Shown piece by piece: positions 1 through 8,935 of a DNA stretch of 64,000 nucleotides. Position numbers and translations under genes: made by a program. Origin of the DNA: Sphingomonas sp. R647. GTDB lineage: Bacteria > Pseudomonadota > Alphaproteobacteria > Sphingomonadales > Sphingomonadaceae. The stretch covers positions 372,001-436,000 of the forward strand of contig NZ_JAIQXT010000004.1 of assembly GCF_020177055.1 (NCBI RefSeq), read 5' to 3'. The stretch's first letter is position 1. Each line of letters begins with the position of its first letter. A model generated the notes under the pieces. The model searched no databases. It saw only the letters and a program-made list of their open reading frames with translations, and was not told the origin of the DNA.

Positions 1-1
1 A

Positions 2-790
2 TATGAGCGGCTGGGCATCACGCCGGGTGCGGTGAACGCGGCGTTGGAAGCGCAGGCGCGGCCGCTGCGTCCGACCAGCCTCAAGGAATTTGCCGAGCGC
101 GTCGCGACGCTGCCGCTGATCGCCGAGCCGGGGACGAAATGGAGCTATTCGATCAGCCTCGACCTGCTGCCTGCGATCATCGAGGCGGCGGCGGGGATGC
201 CCTATGAGCAGTTCCTGCAGACGCGGATGCTGACGCCACTCAAGATGACCTCGACCTATTGGACGGTGCCGCAGTCGGAGATCGGGCGATTCGCGACCAA
301 CTATGCCTGGGCGGGCGACAATCGCATCCCGTTCGATCCGGCCAAGACCTCGGCCTGGCTGACGCCGCCGTCCTTCCCCTATGGCGGCGCTGGCCTTGTT
401 ATGTCGGCACGCGACTATGATCGCTTCCTGCACATGCTCGCCAATGGTGGCGCGGTTGATGGCGTGCGGGTGATGAAGGCGGAGACGGTGCGGCTCGCCA
501 TGTCCGATTTGCTGCCCGCAGGTGTCACCTTTGGTGGCGCGCCGAGCGGAAGCGGCGGGGCGGCGGGGCCGAAGATGGGCTATGGCGCGGGTGGTTCGGT
601 GCAGCTTGAGGATGTTCCGGGCGGCGCGGGCAAGGGCACCTATGGCTGGGGCGGCGCGGCGGGTACGGTCGCGTGGGTCGATCCGTCGAAGAAGATTCGC
701 GGGACAGTGATGGTCAATTACTTCCCGTCGGACAAATGGCCGCTGCGCGCCGATGCGGTGCGAGCGGTGTACGCGCAGGCTGCGCGCTGA
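2..790 (+). CDS. Beta-lactamase-family serine hydrolase, C-terminal part (5' end outside window)
   Basis: The reading frame is already open at the first complete codon, so the start and the usual SxxK nucleophile lie upstream of the window. What remains matches the C-terminal two thirds of the class C beta-lactamase / family VIII esterase fold: a WSYS stretch at the position of the YxN/YxS catalytic tyrosine motif, the PLKMTSTYW segment typical after helix 'LxPLGM', a GGAGLVMSARDYDRF segment, and a GWGGAAGT segment where the third active-site motif usually sits. Such enzymes hydrolyse esters, beta-lactams or peptides, often after export. The substrate cannot be predicted. nudC starts three bases after the stop, so the two are probably co-transcribed. 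Confidence 0.8.
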   Translation, partial: YERLGITPGAVNAALEAQARPLRPTSLKEFAERVATLPLIAEPGTKWSYSISLDLLPAIIEAAAGMPYEQFLQTRMLTPLKMTSTYWTVPQSEIGRFATNYAWAGDNRIPFDPAKTSAWLTPPSFPYGGAGLVMSARDYDRFLHMLANGGAVDGVRVMKAETVRLAMSDLLPAGVTFGGAPSGSGGAAGPKMGYGAGGSVQLEDVPGGAGKGTYGWGGAAGTVAWVDPSKKIRGTVMVNYFPSDKWPLRADAVRAVYAQAAR

Positions 791-792
791 GC

Positions 793-1668
793 GTGGGCCC
801 AGTTGGCTTCACGGGCGGGGTGCTCGACCGCGCCGACCGCGAGCGCAACGACCCGGAGGCACTCGCCACCGCGCTGGGCGACTGGCGCGCGCGGCTGCTC
901 CGGCTCAACGGGCTCGATCCCGAGCTGGACAGCGAAGGGCGGCTGGTCTGGGCGAGCCTTGCCGACCTTTCCGACGACGCGGAGCCTTTGTTCCTCGGCT
1001 ATATCGACGGCAAACCGCATTTCGTCCCGCTGCGCATGGGCGAGCGGCATGGCGCGGCGCGGTCGCCAGCCTTGTTCGCGATGCTCGGGCTGATGCAGCC
1101 TGATCAGGCGAGCCTCTATGCCTGTGCGCGCAGTCTGGTCGACTGGCACCAGCGCCACGGCTTTTGCGCGGCCTGTGGCAGCGCGACCGCGATTTTCCGC
1201 GCGGGCTGGGCGCGGCGTTGCTCCGGTTGCAGCGCCGAGCATTTTCCGCGCACCGACCCGGTGGTGATCATGCTTGCCGAACATGACGGGCGCGCGCTGC
1301 TCGGGCGGCAGGCGGCATGGCCTGCGGGGCGCTATTCGGCATTGGCCGGGTTCGTCGAGGTCGGCGAATCGGTTGAGGAAGCGGTGGCGCGCGAGACGTT
1401 GGAAGAGGCAGGGGTGCGCGTCAGCGACGTACGCTACATCGCCAGCCAGCCTTGGCCATTCGCCTCGTCGCTGATGATCGCCTGTATCGCGCGTGCCGAG
1501 GACGATGCGCTATCGCTCGACACTACCGAGATCGAGGACGCGATGTGGGTCACGCGGGATGAGGCGCGCGCGGCGCTGGCGGGTGAACCCGATGCCCGGT
1601 TCATCGCCCCGCCGCGCTACGCGATCGCCCATACGCTGTTAGCCGCGTGGGTCGAGCAAGCCTCTTAA
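793..1668 (+). CDS. nudC: NADH pyrophosphatase (Nudix, NudC type)
   Basis: Predicted NAD(H) pyrophosphatase, hydrolysing NADH or NAD-capped RNA 5' ends to NMN(H) and AMP. A CxxC...CxxC zinc ribbon (FCAACG and RCSGCS, about residues 125-145) precedes a full Nudix box (about residues 186-208, GFVEVGESVEEAV then ARETLEEAG). It is followed by SQPWPFASS, the signature separating NudC from other Nudix enzymes. The chosen start is GTG at 793, three bases after the upstream stop; the frame remains open further upstream inside the hydrolase gene but that extension is unlike the family. Length 291 aa is usual. The gene ends convergently with the MAPEG gene, overlapping by four bases. Confidence 0.92.
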   Translation: MGPVGFTGGVLDRADRERNDPEALATALGDWRARLLRLNGLDPELDSEGRLVWASLADLSDDAEPLFLGYIDGKPHFVPLRMGERHGAARSPALFAMLGLMQPDQASLYACARSLVDWHQRHGFCAACGSATAIFRAGWARRCSGCSAEHFPRTDPVVIMLAEHDGRALLGRQAAWPAGRYSALAGFVEVGESVEEAVARETLEEAGVRVSDVRYIASQPWPFASSLMIACIARAEDDALSLDTTEIEDAMWVTRDEARAALAGEPDARFIAPPRYAIAHTLLAAWVEQAS

Positions 1669-2099
1669 CCCGATACCTCGACCAGCTCGATCGTTTCCGA
1701 TTCGCTGAATGCGAAATAGGGGATGGCGGCGGCGTAGCCGGCCAGGCCGATCGTCACGAGCAGGGTGACCGCGATGCCGATGCCACGGCCCGGCATCCAG
1801 CCGTCCATGCCGAATGCATGGAGGATGCGCGCAACGACGAACAGCGCCGCGACGGCCCACAGCCAGGTCTCGGTCCCCACTGCCAGTTCGATCAGCGCGA
1901 TCAGGATCAGCACGATCGGGGCATATTCGACGAAATTGAGCTGCGCGCGCATCCGCGCGATCAGCCGGGTGCTGCCGCCGTCGCCGATCGAAATCTTCTC
2001 GGCACGGCGCACCTGACCGATTCGGATCGCCAGCCAGACATTGATCAATGCGCAGGCGGCGGCCGTTGCCAGTGTCACCGGCAGGATGATTGCGTCCAT
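1665..2099 (-). CDS. MAPEG-family membrane protein
   Basis: A 144-residue integral membrane protein with about four hydrophobic helices. It carries features of the MAPEG family (eicosanoid and glutathione metabolism membrane proteins): a RARAQLNFVEY-like segment (here ARMRAQLNFVEYAP) followed by a helix, and ARILHAFGM in the third helix. Eukaryotic members are glutathione transferases or peroxidases; the bacterial substrate is unknown. The start at 2099 was preferred to an upstream ATG at 2135 because a GGGGGAAG ribosome-binding sequence lies just before it and the protein then begins at the first hydrophobic helix. Monocistronic, divergent from the rpmF promoter region. Confidence 0.85.
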   Translation of the reverse strand: MDAIILPVTLATAAACALINVWLAIRIGQVRRAEKISIGDGGSTRLIARMRAQLNFVEYAPIVLILIALIELAVGTETWLWAVAALFVVARILHAFGMDGWMPGRGIGIAVTLLVTIGLAGYAAAIPYFAFSESETIELVEVSG

Positions 2100-2148
2100 G
2101 GATTGCTTCCCCCAATAAGGTGTCTTCGGTGCCACGCCGCGCGCCGCC

Positions 2149-2225
2149 TTGCAACTTGAACGGAAATCGGTATAGGCGCTCGCTCGCTTCGCGACTGGCC
2201 CAGGGCTGTCCGGCGAGTGCCGGAC
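2149..2225 (+). promoter_or_regulatory. Putative promoter and leader hairpin for rpmF-plsX-fabH
   Basis: TTGCAA at 2149-2154 and TATAGG at 2171-2176, 16 bases apart, form a plausible sigma70-type promoter. Downstream a perfect 7-bp inverted repeat (GTCCGGC at 2208-2214, GCCGGAC at 2219-2225, 4-base loop) would form a leader hairpin in the RNA before rpmF. The gap 2100-2303 shows no other gene. Inferred from consensus only. Confidence 0.4.
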
Positions 2226-2303
2226 CCCGGCGCTTGCCCGTTCGCCGTCATGGGCGTATCGCGATCCAGGTTTTAAGACGACAGTTCAAGAAGGTTTGCC
2301 GAA

Positions 2304-2483
2304 ATGGCCGTCCCCAAGAGAAAAGTTTCGCCCAGCCGCCGTGGCATGCGCCGGTCGCACGACGCGCTGACGGTCCAGGCATTCCAGGAGTGCCCGAACT
2401 GTGGCGAGCTGAAGCGCCCGCACGTGCTGTGCGGCGCATGCGGCCATTATAACGGCCGCGAGATCGTCTCGGTCGAGGGCTGA
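2304..2483 (+). CDS. rpmF: 50S ribosomal protein L32
   Basis: A 59-residue protein beginning [20 protein letters not shown], the hallmark L32 start, followed by a [14 protein letters not shown]...CGHYNGR zinc-ribbon (CxxC and CxxC). It is a component of the large ribosomal subunit. It lies 26 bases upstream of plsX, the widely conserved rpmF-plsX-fabH arrangement linking ribosome and phospholipid/fatty-acid synthesis. Only a weak GAAGGTTTGCC ribosome-binding sequence precedes it. Confidence 0.97.
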   Translation: MAVPKRKVSPSRRGMRRSHDALTVQAFQECPNCGELKRPHVLCGACGHYNGREIVSVEG

Positions 2484-2509
2484 GCCCAAGCAATCAAGGA
2501 CCGTTGGCC

Positions 2510-3541
2510 ATGACCTCAAGCGCACGAATCGCCGTCGATGCGATGGGCGGCGATGAGGGGCTGGCGGTCATGCTCGCCGGAGTCGCGCGCGCGCGACGCC
2601 GGTTCGATGGCATGCGCTTTCTGCTCGTCGGCGACGAGGATGCGATTCGCGAGGGGCTGAAGTCCCATCCCAACCTCTCCGTTGCGTCGGAAATCGTCCA
2701 CGCACCCGAGGTCGTGACCGCCGCCGACAAGCCGAGCCAGGCGATTCGCCGCGCCAAGACGACGTCGATGGGCATCGCGATCGACCTGGTAAAGCGGGGC
2801 GATGCCGCCGCTGCCGTGTCGTCGGGCAATACCGGCGCGCTGATGGCGATGGCAAAGCTGTCGCTGCGCACCATGCCCGGTATCGATCGCCCTGCGCTTG
2901 CCGCGCGGATGCCGACGCTGGGCGATAATGACGTGGTCATGCTCGACCTGGGCGCGAATACCGAGGTCGACAGCCGCAACCTTATCCAGTTCGCAGTCAT
3001 GGGCGCCGCCTATGCGCGCACCGTGCTCGACCTCGAATCGCCCCGAGTCGCGCTGCTCAACATCGGCACCGAAGAGCTCAAGGGCACGGATATCATCCGT
3101 GACGCCGCGCAGAAATTGCGCGCCGCGACGCATCTGCCGCTGCGCTTTACCGGGTTCGTCGAGGGCAATGCCATGTCGCGCGGCAATGTCGACGTGATCG
3201 TGTGCGACGGCTTTTCGGGCAATATCGCGCTCAAGACGGTCGAGGGTACGGCGCGATTCGTCGGCGACCTGCTGCGTCGCGCCTTTTCCAGCTCGATTCG
3301 CTCGAAGATCGGCTTTCTGATCTCGAAGCCGGCGACCGATTTGCTGCGCCATCACCTCGACCCCAATAATCATAATGGCGCGGTCTTTCTCGGCCTCAAC
3401 GGCATCGTCGTGAAGAGCCACGGCAGTGCCAACGAAGTCGGGGTCGAAACCGCGATCGGCGTCGCCGCCAAGATGGTGCGTGACGATCTGACCCGCCGCA
3501 TCGCCGAGGATCTCGGCAATTTCGAGGCCCAGGCAGCATGA
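2510..3541 (+). CDS. plsX: Phosphate acyltransferase PlsX
   Basis: Converts acyl-ACP and phosphate to acyl-phosphate for phosphatidic acid synthesis (PlsX/PlsY route); peripheral to the inner membrane. Family signatures include the N-terminal [41 protein letters not shown] and [13 protein letters not shown]. Start at ATG 2510 with AAGGA eleven bases before; a TTG two codons upstream is less likely. 343 aa, as usual. The stop overlaps the fabH start (ATGA), indicating coupling. Confidence 0.97.
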   Translation: MTSSARIAVDAMGGDEGLAVMLAGVARARRRFDGMRFLLVGDEDAIREGLKSHPNLSVASEIVHAPEVVTAADKPSQAIRRAKTTSMGIAIDLVKRGDAAAAVSSGNTGALMAMAKLSLRTMPGIDRPALAARMPTLGDNDVVMLDLGANTEVDSRNLIQFAVMGAAYARTVLDLESPRVALLNIGTEELKGTDIIRDAAQKLRAATHLPLRFTGFVEGNAMSRGNVDVIVCDGFSGNIALKTVEGTARFVGDLLRRAFSSSIRSKIGFLISKPATDLLRHHLDPNNHNGAVFLGLNGIVVKSHGSANEVGVETAIGVAAKMVRDDLTRRIAEDLGNFEAQAA

Positions 3542-4533
3542 GCGAATCGAGCGCCGTCGCAACCATGCGGCGTGCAGTGATCACCGGAACGGGATCGGCG
3601 CTGCCGCGTCGCCGCGTGTCGAATGCCGAGCTGGCCGAGCGGGTCGATACCACCGACGAATGGATCGTCGAGCGCACCGGAATCCGCTTCCGCCACATCG
3701 CCGACGATGACGAGACGACATCAACCCTCGCGACCGATGCGGCGCGCGCGGCGCTGAGCGCGGCGGGGGTCGACGCGCAGGCTATCGATCTGATCGTGCT
3801 CGCGACCGCGACCCCCGACCAGACCTTTCCGGCCAGTGCAACACGGGTGCAGGCGGCGCTGGGCATCGACGATTGCGTCGCGTTCGACGTGGCGGCGGTC
3901 TGCTCGGGCTTTCTCTACGCGGTGCAGGTCGCGGAGAGCATGATCCGCGCGGGCAGCGCCAATTGCGCGCTGGTCATCGGTGCGGAGACGTTCAGCCGCA
4001 TTCTCGACTGGGAAGATCGCACCACCTGCGTGCTGTTCGGCGACGGCGCCGGCGCGATCGTGATGGAGGCGCAGGAGACAGCGGTCGACGGCGGGCGCGG
4101 CGTGCTCGCGACCAAGCTGCACGCCGATGGTCGCCACAACCAGCTGCTCTATGTCGATGGCGGCCCGTCAACCACCGGCACGGTCGGCAAGCTGCGGATG
4201 AAGGGCAAGGAAGTGTTCCGCCATGCGGTGGTCAACCTTGCTAGCGTGATGACCGAGAGCCTGGTCGCGGCGGGGCTGGATCCGGAAGACGTTGACTGGG
4301 TGGTGCCCCATCAGGCCAATGCCCGCATCCTCGACGCGACCGCCAGGAAGCTTGGCCTTGCGCCGGAGAAGGTCGTGGTAACGGTCGACCAGCATGCGAA
4401 TACGTCGGCCGCTTCGGTGCCGCTCGCGCTCGATACGGCGGTGCGCGACGGGCGGATCAAGCAGGGCGACCTGCTGGTGCTCGAGGCGATGGGCGGCGGC
4501 TTCACCTGGGGCGCGGCGGTGGTCCGTTTCTGA
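3538..4533 (+). CDS. fabH: 3-oxoacyl-ACP synthase III (FabH)
   Basis: Initiates type II fatty acid synthesis by condensing acetyl-CoA with malonyl-ACP. The thiolase-fold catalytic triad is visible: Cys122 in AVCSGF, His258 in VPHQAN, Asn288 in QHANTSAAS. The [18 protein letters not shown] segment near the N terminus and the GGGFTWGA end are typical of FabH. 331 aa. It is translationally coupled to plsX through a four-base overlap. Confidence 0.97.
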   Translation: MSESSAVATMRRAVITGTGSALPRRRVSNAELAERVDTTDEWIVERTGIRFRHIADDDETTSTLATDAARAALSAAGVDAQAIDLIVLATATPDQTFPASATRVQAALGIDDCVAFDVAAVCSGFLYAVQVAESMIRAGSANCALVIGAETFSRILDWEDRTTCVLFGDGAGAIVMEAQETAVDGGRGVLATKLHADGRHNQLLYVDGGPSTTGTVGKLRMKGKEVFRHAVVNLASVMTESLVAAGLDPEDVDWVVPHQANARILDATARKLGLAPEKVVVTVDQHANTSAASVPLALDTAVRDGRIKQGDLLVLEAMGGGFTWGAAVVRF

Positions 4534-4574
4534 TCGGGTATTGGTATCATTCCGGTCCGCCGAAATGAAGCCTC

Positions 4575-4646
4575 TACCGTAGTATCACGGTATCGTAACG
4601 TGGGCGCAACGATGGTTGCACCAGTCCCTCAATGTGTTACGGTAAC
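4575..4646. promoter_or_regulatory. Two inverted repeats in the ihfA upstream region
   Basis: Within the 136-base fabH-ihfA gap, TACCGT (4575-4580) is mirrored by ACGGTA (4587-4592) with a 6-base spacer. A second perfect palindrome GTTACGGTAAC (4636-4646) sits 24 bases before the ihfA ATG. Both share the ACGGTA hexamer, suggesting one dimeric DNA-binding protein, possibly IHF itself or the downstream MerR-type regulator. The binding partner is inference. Confidence 0.35.
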
Positions 4647-4669
4647 AAGACGGGGCTGGAGGGTTTAGA

Positions 4670-4969
4670 ATGACATCCGCTGCGACGCTGACCAGGGCTG
4701 ATCTCGCCGATGCACTGCATCGCGACGTTGGGCTCTCGCGCGCCGATGCTTCCCGGCTCGTCGAACAGATCCTCGGCCATATGTGCGAGGCGCTCGCCAA
4801 GGGCGAGAATGTCAAGATTTCGGGCTTCGGCAGCTTCGTGCTGCGCGACAAGGGTGAGCGGATCGGGCGTAACCCGAAAACCGGGGTAGAGGTGCCGATC
4901 GCACCCCGCCGGGTGCTGACCTTCCGCGCCAGCCAGATGCTGCGCGACCGGATCGTCAGCGGGGGATAA
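4670..4969 (+). CDS. ihfA: Integration host factor subunit alpha
   Basis: A 99-residue member of the HU/IHF family of DNA-bending proteins. The [12 protein letters not shown]...RIGRNPKTG segment and a beta-arm with EVPIAPRRV match IhfA rather than HU. It would pair with IhfB to bend DNA at promoters and recombination sites. A GGAGGGTTTAGA ribosome-binding sequence precedes the ATG. The location after fabH and before a MerR regulator is the conserved alphaproteobacterial order. Confidence 0.93.
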   Translation: MTSAATLTRADLADALHRDVGLSRADASRLVEQILGHMCEALAKGENVKISGFGSFVLRDKGERIGRNPKTGVEVPIAPRRVLTFRASQMLRDRIVSGG

Positions 4970-4970
4970 C

Positions 4971-5300
4971 ATGGCAGTCGGTCCGGAGAAGGGCCCCGAA
5001 GCCTTCCGGACGATCGGTGAGCTTGCGCAGGAAATCGGGCGCCCCCAGCACATATTGAGATATTGGGAAACGCGGTTCCCCCAGCTCCGCCCACTGCAGC
5101 GTGCGGGGGGACGCCGCTATTACCGGCCCGAGGATGTCGCGCTGGTGCGCCGCATCGACTCGCTGCTCAGTCGTGAGGGCTATTCGATCCGCGGGGTCCA
5201 GCGGCTGCTCGATGCCGAGCGGGGCGCGCGGCGCGGGCGGTCCGACTCGCTGCGCGCGGTGCGTGACGCGCTGCAGACTGCGTTGGACGAGGATCGCTGA
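4971..5300 (+). CDS. MerR-family transcriptional regulator
   Basis: A 109-residue protein with an N-terminal MerR winged helix-turn-helix: [67 protein letters not shown] helix follows. It lacks the C-terminal effector-binding domain with metal-binding cysteines, so it is of the short type found next to ihfA in many alphaproteobacteria; the target genes are unknown. It begins one base after the ihfA stop and is certainly in the same transcript. It ends back to back with the convergent SixA-like gene. Confidence 0.9.
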   Translation: MAVGPEKGPEAFRTIGELAQEIGRPQHILRYWETRFPQLRPLQRAGGRRYYRPEDVALVRRIDSLLSREGYSIRGVQRLLDAERGARRGRSDSLRAVRDALQTALDEDR

Positions 5301-5840
5301 TCAACGCTCCGGGCCGAGCGCCGGGTCGAGGTCGCGGGGACGGACGAAGCGGACCAGCGTCCCGGCGCTGGAGCGGATCGCGCCCCAGTCGTCCGTGTCG
5401 AACGTGATCATCGCCAGCGCGGCGGTCGGGAATTTCTCCTCCACCGAATCGCGCAGCAGGTCGCCGACGCGGTCGGGCACCAGCATCAGCACCAGATCCT
5501 CAAGCCCCGGATTGTGGCCGATCAGCAACGCGCTGTCGGCGCCTGCGGGCAGCTCGTGGACCACGTCGAGCAAGGTCGAGGCCGAGGCGAGGTAGATGCG
5601 GCGGTCCCATTCAGGGGCGAGCGCGCTGCCATAGCCGGTCTCGACCTGCTCGACCGTCTCGACGATCCGGACGGCGGGCGAGGCAACGACATGATCGAAT
5701 GCCAGCCCTTCGCTGCGCATATGGCGACCGACGGTTACCGCGGCGCGTTGCCCGCGCGCATTTAACGGCCGGTCGAAATCGCGAGCGACGGCATCGTCCC
5801 AGCTCGATTTGGCGTGGCGCAGCACCGTCAACGTCTTCAT
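5301..5840 (-). CDS. SixA-like histidine phosphatase
   Basis: A small (179 aa) histidine-phosphatase-superfamily protein. The catalytic LRHAKSSWDD sequence at the N terminus contains the nucleophilic RHxK histidine, and a second conserved His lies in IGHNPGLEDLVL. SixA proteins remove phosphate from phosphohistidine on HPt domains or PTS-Ntr proteins; here the substrate is inferred only from family. Its ATG overlaps the stop of the upstream helicase gene by four bases, so it is coupled to it. Confidence 0.85.
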   Translation of the reverse strand: MKTLTVLRHAKSSWDDAVARDFDRPLNARGQRAAVTVGRHMRSEGLAFDHVVASPAVRIVETVEQVETGYGSALAPEWDRRIYLASASTLLDVVHELPAGADSALLIGHNPGLEDLVLMLVPDRVGDLLRDSVEEKFPTAALAMITFDTDDWGAIRSSAGTLVRFVRPRDLDPALGPER

Positions 5841-8557
5841 CGGCCCTCCCGATCGGCGGTTTCGCGCGCCTTCTGCCCCAGCGATGCGACGGAGGAAAGA
5901 CGCCGCACGCGCTCGACCGCTTCATCCAGTGTGAGCCGGCGTATCGGGGTGCCCGCAGGGAAGGCGTCGAGCAGGCGCGACGGGGTTGCCGCAGAGAGCA
6001 GCACGAACGCACCCGAATCATCGGCGCGCCGGATCAGCCGCCCGAACGCCTGCGCCAGCCGCGCACGGACGATCCGGTCATCATATGCGCTGCCGCCATT
6101 GGCCAGGCGGCGCGCGGCGTGGAGCACGCTCGGCTTGGGCCAGGGCACCCCCTCCATCACCACCAGCCGCAGCGAGTGGCCGGGCACATCGACGCCGTCG
6201 CGCAAGGCGTCGGTGCCGATTAGCGAGGCGCGCGGATCGTCGCGGAAGATGTCGACCAAGGTGCCGGTGTCGATCGGGTCGACATGCTGCGCGTAGAGCG
6301 GCAACCCTTCGCGCGCGAGGCGGTCGGCGATGCGGGTGTGGACGGCGCGCAGCCGCCGGATTGCGGTGAACAGCCCCAACGTCCCGCCCTGTGCCGCGAC
6401 GATCAGGCGGGAATAGGCGGCGGCGAGCGTGCCCATGTCGCCGCGCTTGATATCGGTGACGATCAGCACTTCGGCCTGGCGCGGATAGTCGAACGGCGAG
6501 GCCGCCTCAAAGCGCTGTGCGGGGTGGAGCAGATGCTGCGCCCCGCTGCGCTGCTCGGCAACCTCCCAGTCCCCGCCCGCGCGCAGCGTCGCGGAGGTGA
6601 CCAGCGCGCCGTGCGCGGGCTTGAGCACCGTTTCGGCGAACGGCTTGCTGGGGTCGAGCCAGCGGCGGTGGAGGGCGATGTCGATTTCGCGGCCTTCGAT
6701 GCGTTCGACGGCGAGCCAGTCGACGAAGTCGGCGCTCGCGGGGCCGCCGATGCGCGCGACGAGTGAGAGCCACGCGGCGACGGTTTCGGCGCGCCAGCTG
6801 AGTGAGGCGATCGCGCCCTCGATCCGCGCGCGCGCTTGCCCGTCCATCCAGTCGGGCGCTTCGTCGAGCACCGCCTCCAGCCGTCGTCCGAGCGCCATTA
6901 GCGGGCGCAGCAGCGATTCGAGCGCGGCGGCGGCGGGCGGGATGGCGTCGATCAGCGGCGCGTCGGGCTCGGCCAGTTCGGTCTCGATGCCATAGCCGGC
7001 CTCGCCCGAGCCATCGGCGTCGCGGGCATAGACGAGGCCGCGGACGGCGGCGAGGAGATGCTCGATCGCACCGAACGGCTGGCCCTCGGCAAGCCGCTGG
7101 AGCCAGCCATCGGAGGGCAAAGCGCGGGCGGCGTCGACCGCTTCGGTGATCGCGCGCGCGCCGGCATCGTCATAGCTGGCGACATCCGACAGCCGCGCGG
7201 CAAGGCCACGGCGGCGGCCGCGCGATCCGCTTTCGGGACCGGTGACCCAGCGGCGCAGCTCGATCGTCTCCTGTCCCGACAATGCGACGCTGAACATCGC
7301 GTCGGCGGCGTCGAACAGGTGATGGCCCTCGTCGAACACATAGCGGGTCGGGCGCGTCGCGGTTTCGCGCCCGCGTGCGGCGTTGACCATCACCAGCGCG
7401 TGGTTGGCGATGACGATATCGGCGTCGGCGCTCGCGCGCGCGGCGCGTTCGATGAAGCATTTGCGGTAGTGCGGGCAGCCCGCATAGACGCACTCGCCGC
7501 GCCGGTCGGTCAGCGCGGTCGATCCGTTGCGGCGGAACAGCACGGGAAGCCAGCCGGGCAGGTCGCCGCCGACCATGTCGCCATCGGCGCTATAGGCCGC
7601 CCAGCGCGCGACCAGCTGTGCCAGCACCGCCGCGCGGCCAGCAAACCCGCCCTGCAGCGCGTCCTCAAGGTTGAGCAGGCAGAGATAATTCTCGCGGCCC
7701 TTGCGCGTGACGATCCGCCGCTTGCGCTCCTCTGGGTCGGCGATCAGGCGCTCGCCTTCATGGCCGAGCTGGCGTTGCAGCGCCTTGGTAAAGGTCGAGA
7801 TCCACACCGCGCCATCGGCCTGCTCCGCCCACAGCGAGGCGGGCGCGAGATAGCCCAGCGTCTTGCCGATGCCGGTCCCGGCCTCGGCCAGCACCAGATT
7901 GGGCGAATCGCGCATCGTGCGCGGGGCGAAGGCGCTTGCCGCCGCTTCGGCATAGAGCCGCTGCCCGGCGCGGGTTTCGGCGCCCGCTCCGGTCAGCGCC
8001 GCGAGCCGATCGCGCACCGCTTCAGGATCGAGCGTCACGGTGCGCGGTGGGGTGCGCGGCGCGCCCTCGCTCCATTCGGGCAGGCGCGAGAACAGCCAGC
8101 GCTCGGCCTTTTCGGGCTTGCTCAGGCGCTGCGATACGGCTGGTGCCCAGCTCCAGCGCAGCCGCGCGAGCGATTGGGCACCGTGCCACGCCCCCTCGCG
8201 CTCCGGCCAGTCGGTTTCGGCAATGGCCAGCATCGCCTCGGCCGCGTCGCGCAGGAATGGCGCGACACTGGCGTCGTCGGCGGGCTCGGCGATGCCCAAA
8301 GTGCGGGCGAGGCCGCGCGGTGTCGGCACCATGAACCGCGCCGGGCGCAGGAAGGCGAAGAGTTCCAGCAGGTCGAGGCCGGACAGGTCGGGATAGCCCA
8401 GCCGCTGCGCCGCGAGCGGCGCGTTGAGCAGGATCACCGGCGTGTCGGCGGCGATCCGCACCGCCTCACCCCGCCCGATGCTGCGCGTCCCTTCGGCGGT
8501 CGCAATCCAGATGCCGCCATGGCTGGCGTGCAGCGCGGGATAGGGAAGTGAGCTCAC
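5837..8557 (-). CDS. ATP-dependent DNA helicase, DinG/XPD-like
   Basis: A 906-residue superfamily 2 helicase. Walker A is EAGTGIGKT (about residues 225-233). Four cysteines (one in YLCLLNLED and three in ECVYAGCPHYRKC) are positioned to bind the 4Fe-4S cluster of XPD/DinG helicases. The Walker B box is DEGH (about 407-410), and the C-terminal motif VI region reads QAFGRLIR. The protein probably unwinds DNA 5'-3' during repair. The N-terminal about 200 residues are not conserved helicase sequence. Start codon is GTG at 8557, with GGCGGGG upstream. Confidence 0.88.
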   Translation of the reverse strand: MSSLPYPALHASHGGIWIATAEGTRSIGRGEAVRIAADTPVILLNAPLAAQRLGYPDLSGLDLLELFAFLRPARFMVPTPRGLARTLGIAEPADDASVAPFLRDAAEAMLAIAETDWPEREGAWHGAQSLARLRWSWAPAVSQRLSKPEKAERWLFSRLPEWSEGAPRTPPRTVTLDPEAVRDRLAALTGAGAETRAGQRLYAEAAASAFAPRTMRDSPNLVLAEAGTGIGKTLGYLAPASLWAEQADGAVWISTFTKALQRQLGHEGERLIADPEERKRRIVTRKGRENYLCLLNLEDALQGGFAGRAAVLAQLVARWAAYSADGDMVGGDLPGWLPVLFRRNGSTALTDRRGECVYAGCPHYRKCFIERAARASADADIVIANHALVMVNAARGRETATRPTRYVFDEGHHLFDAADAMFSVALSGQETIELRRWVTGPESGSRGRRRGLAARLSDVASYDDAGARAITEAVDAARALPSDGWLQRLAEGQPFGAIEHLLAAVRGLVYARDADGSGEAGYGIETELAEPDAPLIDAIPPAAAALESLLRPLMALGRRLEAVLDEAPDWMDGQARARIEGAIASLSWRAETVAAWLSLVARIGGPASADFVDWLAVERIEGREIDIALHRRWLDPSKPFAETVLKPAHGALVTSATLRAGGDWEVAEQRSGAQHLLHPAQRFEAASPFDYPRQAEVLIVTDIKRGDMGTLAAAYSRLIVAAQGGTLGLFTAIRRLRAVHTRIADRLAREGLPLYAQHVDPIDTGTLVDIFRDDPRASLIGTDALRDGVDVPGHSLRLVVMEGVPWPKPSVLHAARRLANGGSAYDDRIVRARLAQAFGRLIRRADDSGAFVLLSAATPSRLLDAFPAGTPIRRLTLDEAVERVRRLSSVASLGQKARETADREGR

Positions 8558-8599
8558 AATACGCCCCGCCTCACCGTGTGAGGCGGGGTCGGCCCCGGA

Positions 8600-8866
8600 T
8601 CAGGCGTCGGGCGATCCGCCCGGCTGGTGGGTATGAACAACATGCACCTGCACCGGCTGATCGACATGGGTTGCTGCGGTCACCAGTCCCCAGATCCACG
8701 CGCCCAGCATCATCGGGCCGCCGATGATGACGCCGATCAGGGTGAGCGTGAAGAACAGGCCGACGAAATAGATGATCAGCTGCGCGACGCCCGCGCCGGT
8801 CTTGCCGATGACCAGGCTGCCCACGCCCGGAATGAAAAAGTTGAGAATGATTGCCACGGCCTTCAT
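8600..8866 (-). CDS. Small membrane protein, TM2-like
   Basis: An 88-residue protein with two hydrophobic helices separated by a GKTGAG turn. The first begins LNFFIPGVGSLVIGK, resembling the P-G-hG-h-Y/IG pattern of TM2 domains, and the second contains VGLFFTLTLIGVIIGG. A histidine-rich tail (VHVVHTHQPGG) follows. Function unknown. It stands alone, 42 bases upstream of the helicase gene on the same strand, and may be co-transcribed. Confidence 0.75.
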   Translation of the reverse strand: MKAVAIILNFFIPGVGSLVIGKTGAGVAQLIIYFVGLFFTLTLIGVIIGGPMMLGAWIWGLVTAATHVDQPVQVHVVHTHQPGGSPDA

Positions 8867-8935
8867 CGGTCGTTCCCCCGTCTAACAAGGGAGCCAGCCT
8901 AAGCAGCTTCTGCGCGCGGGGCAATCGGTGCCGAT

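Noticed and set aside
2504-2509. TTG start for plsX two codons upstream
   Set aside because: ATG 2510 has the standard spacing from AAGGA and begins the usual N-terminus; TTG gives no advantage.
7058-8551. 497-codon frame opposite the helicase
   Set aside because: Shadow frame, low-complexity composition; helicase motifs lie on the minus strand.
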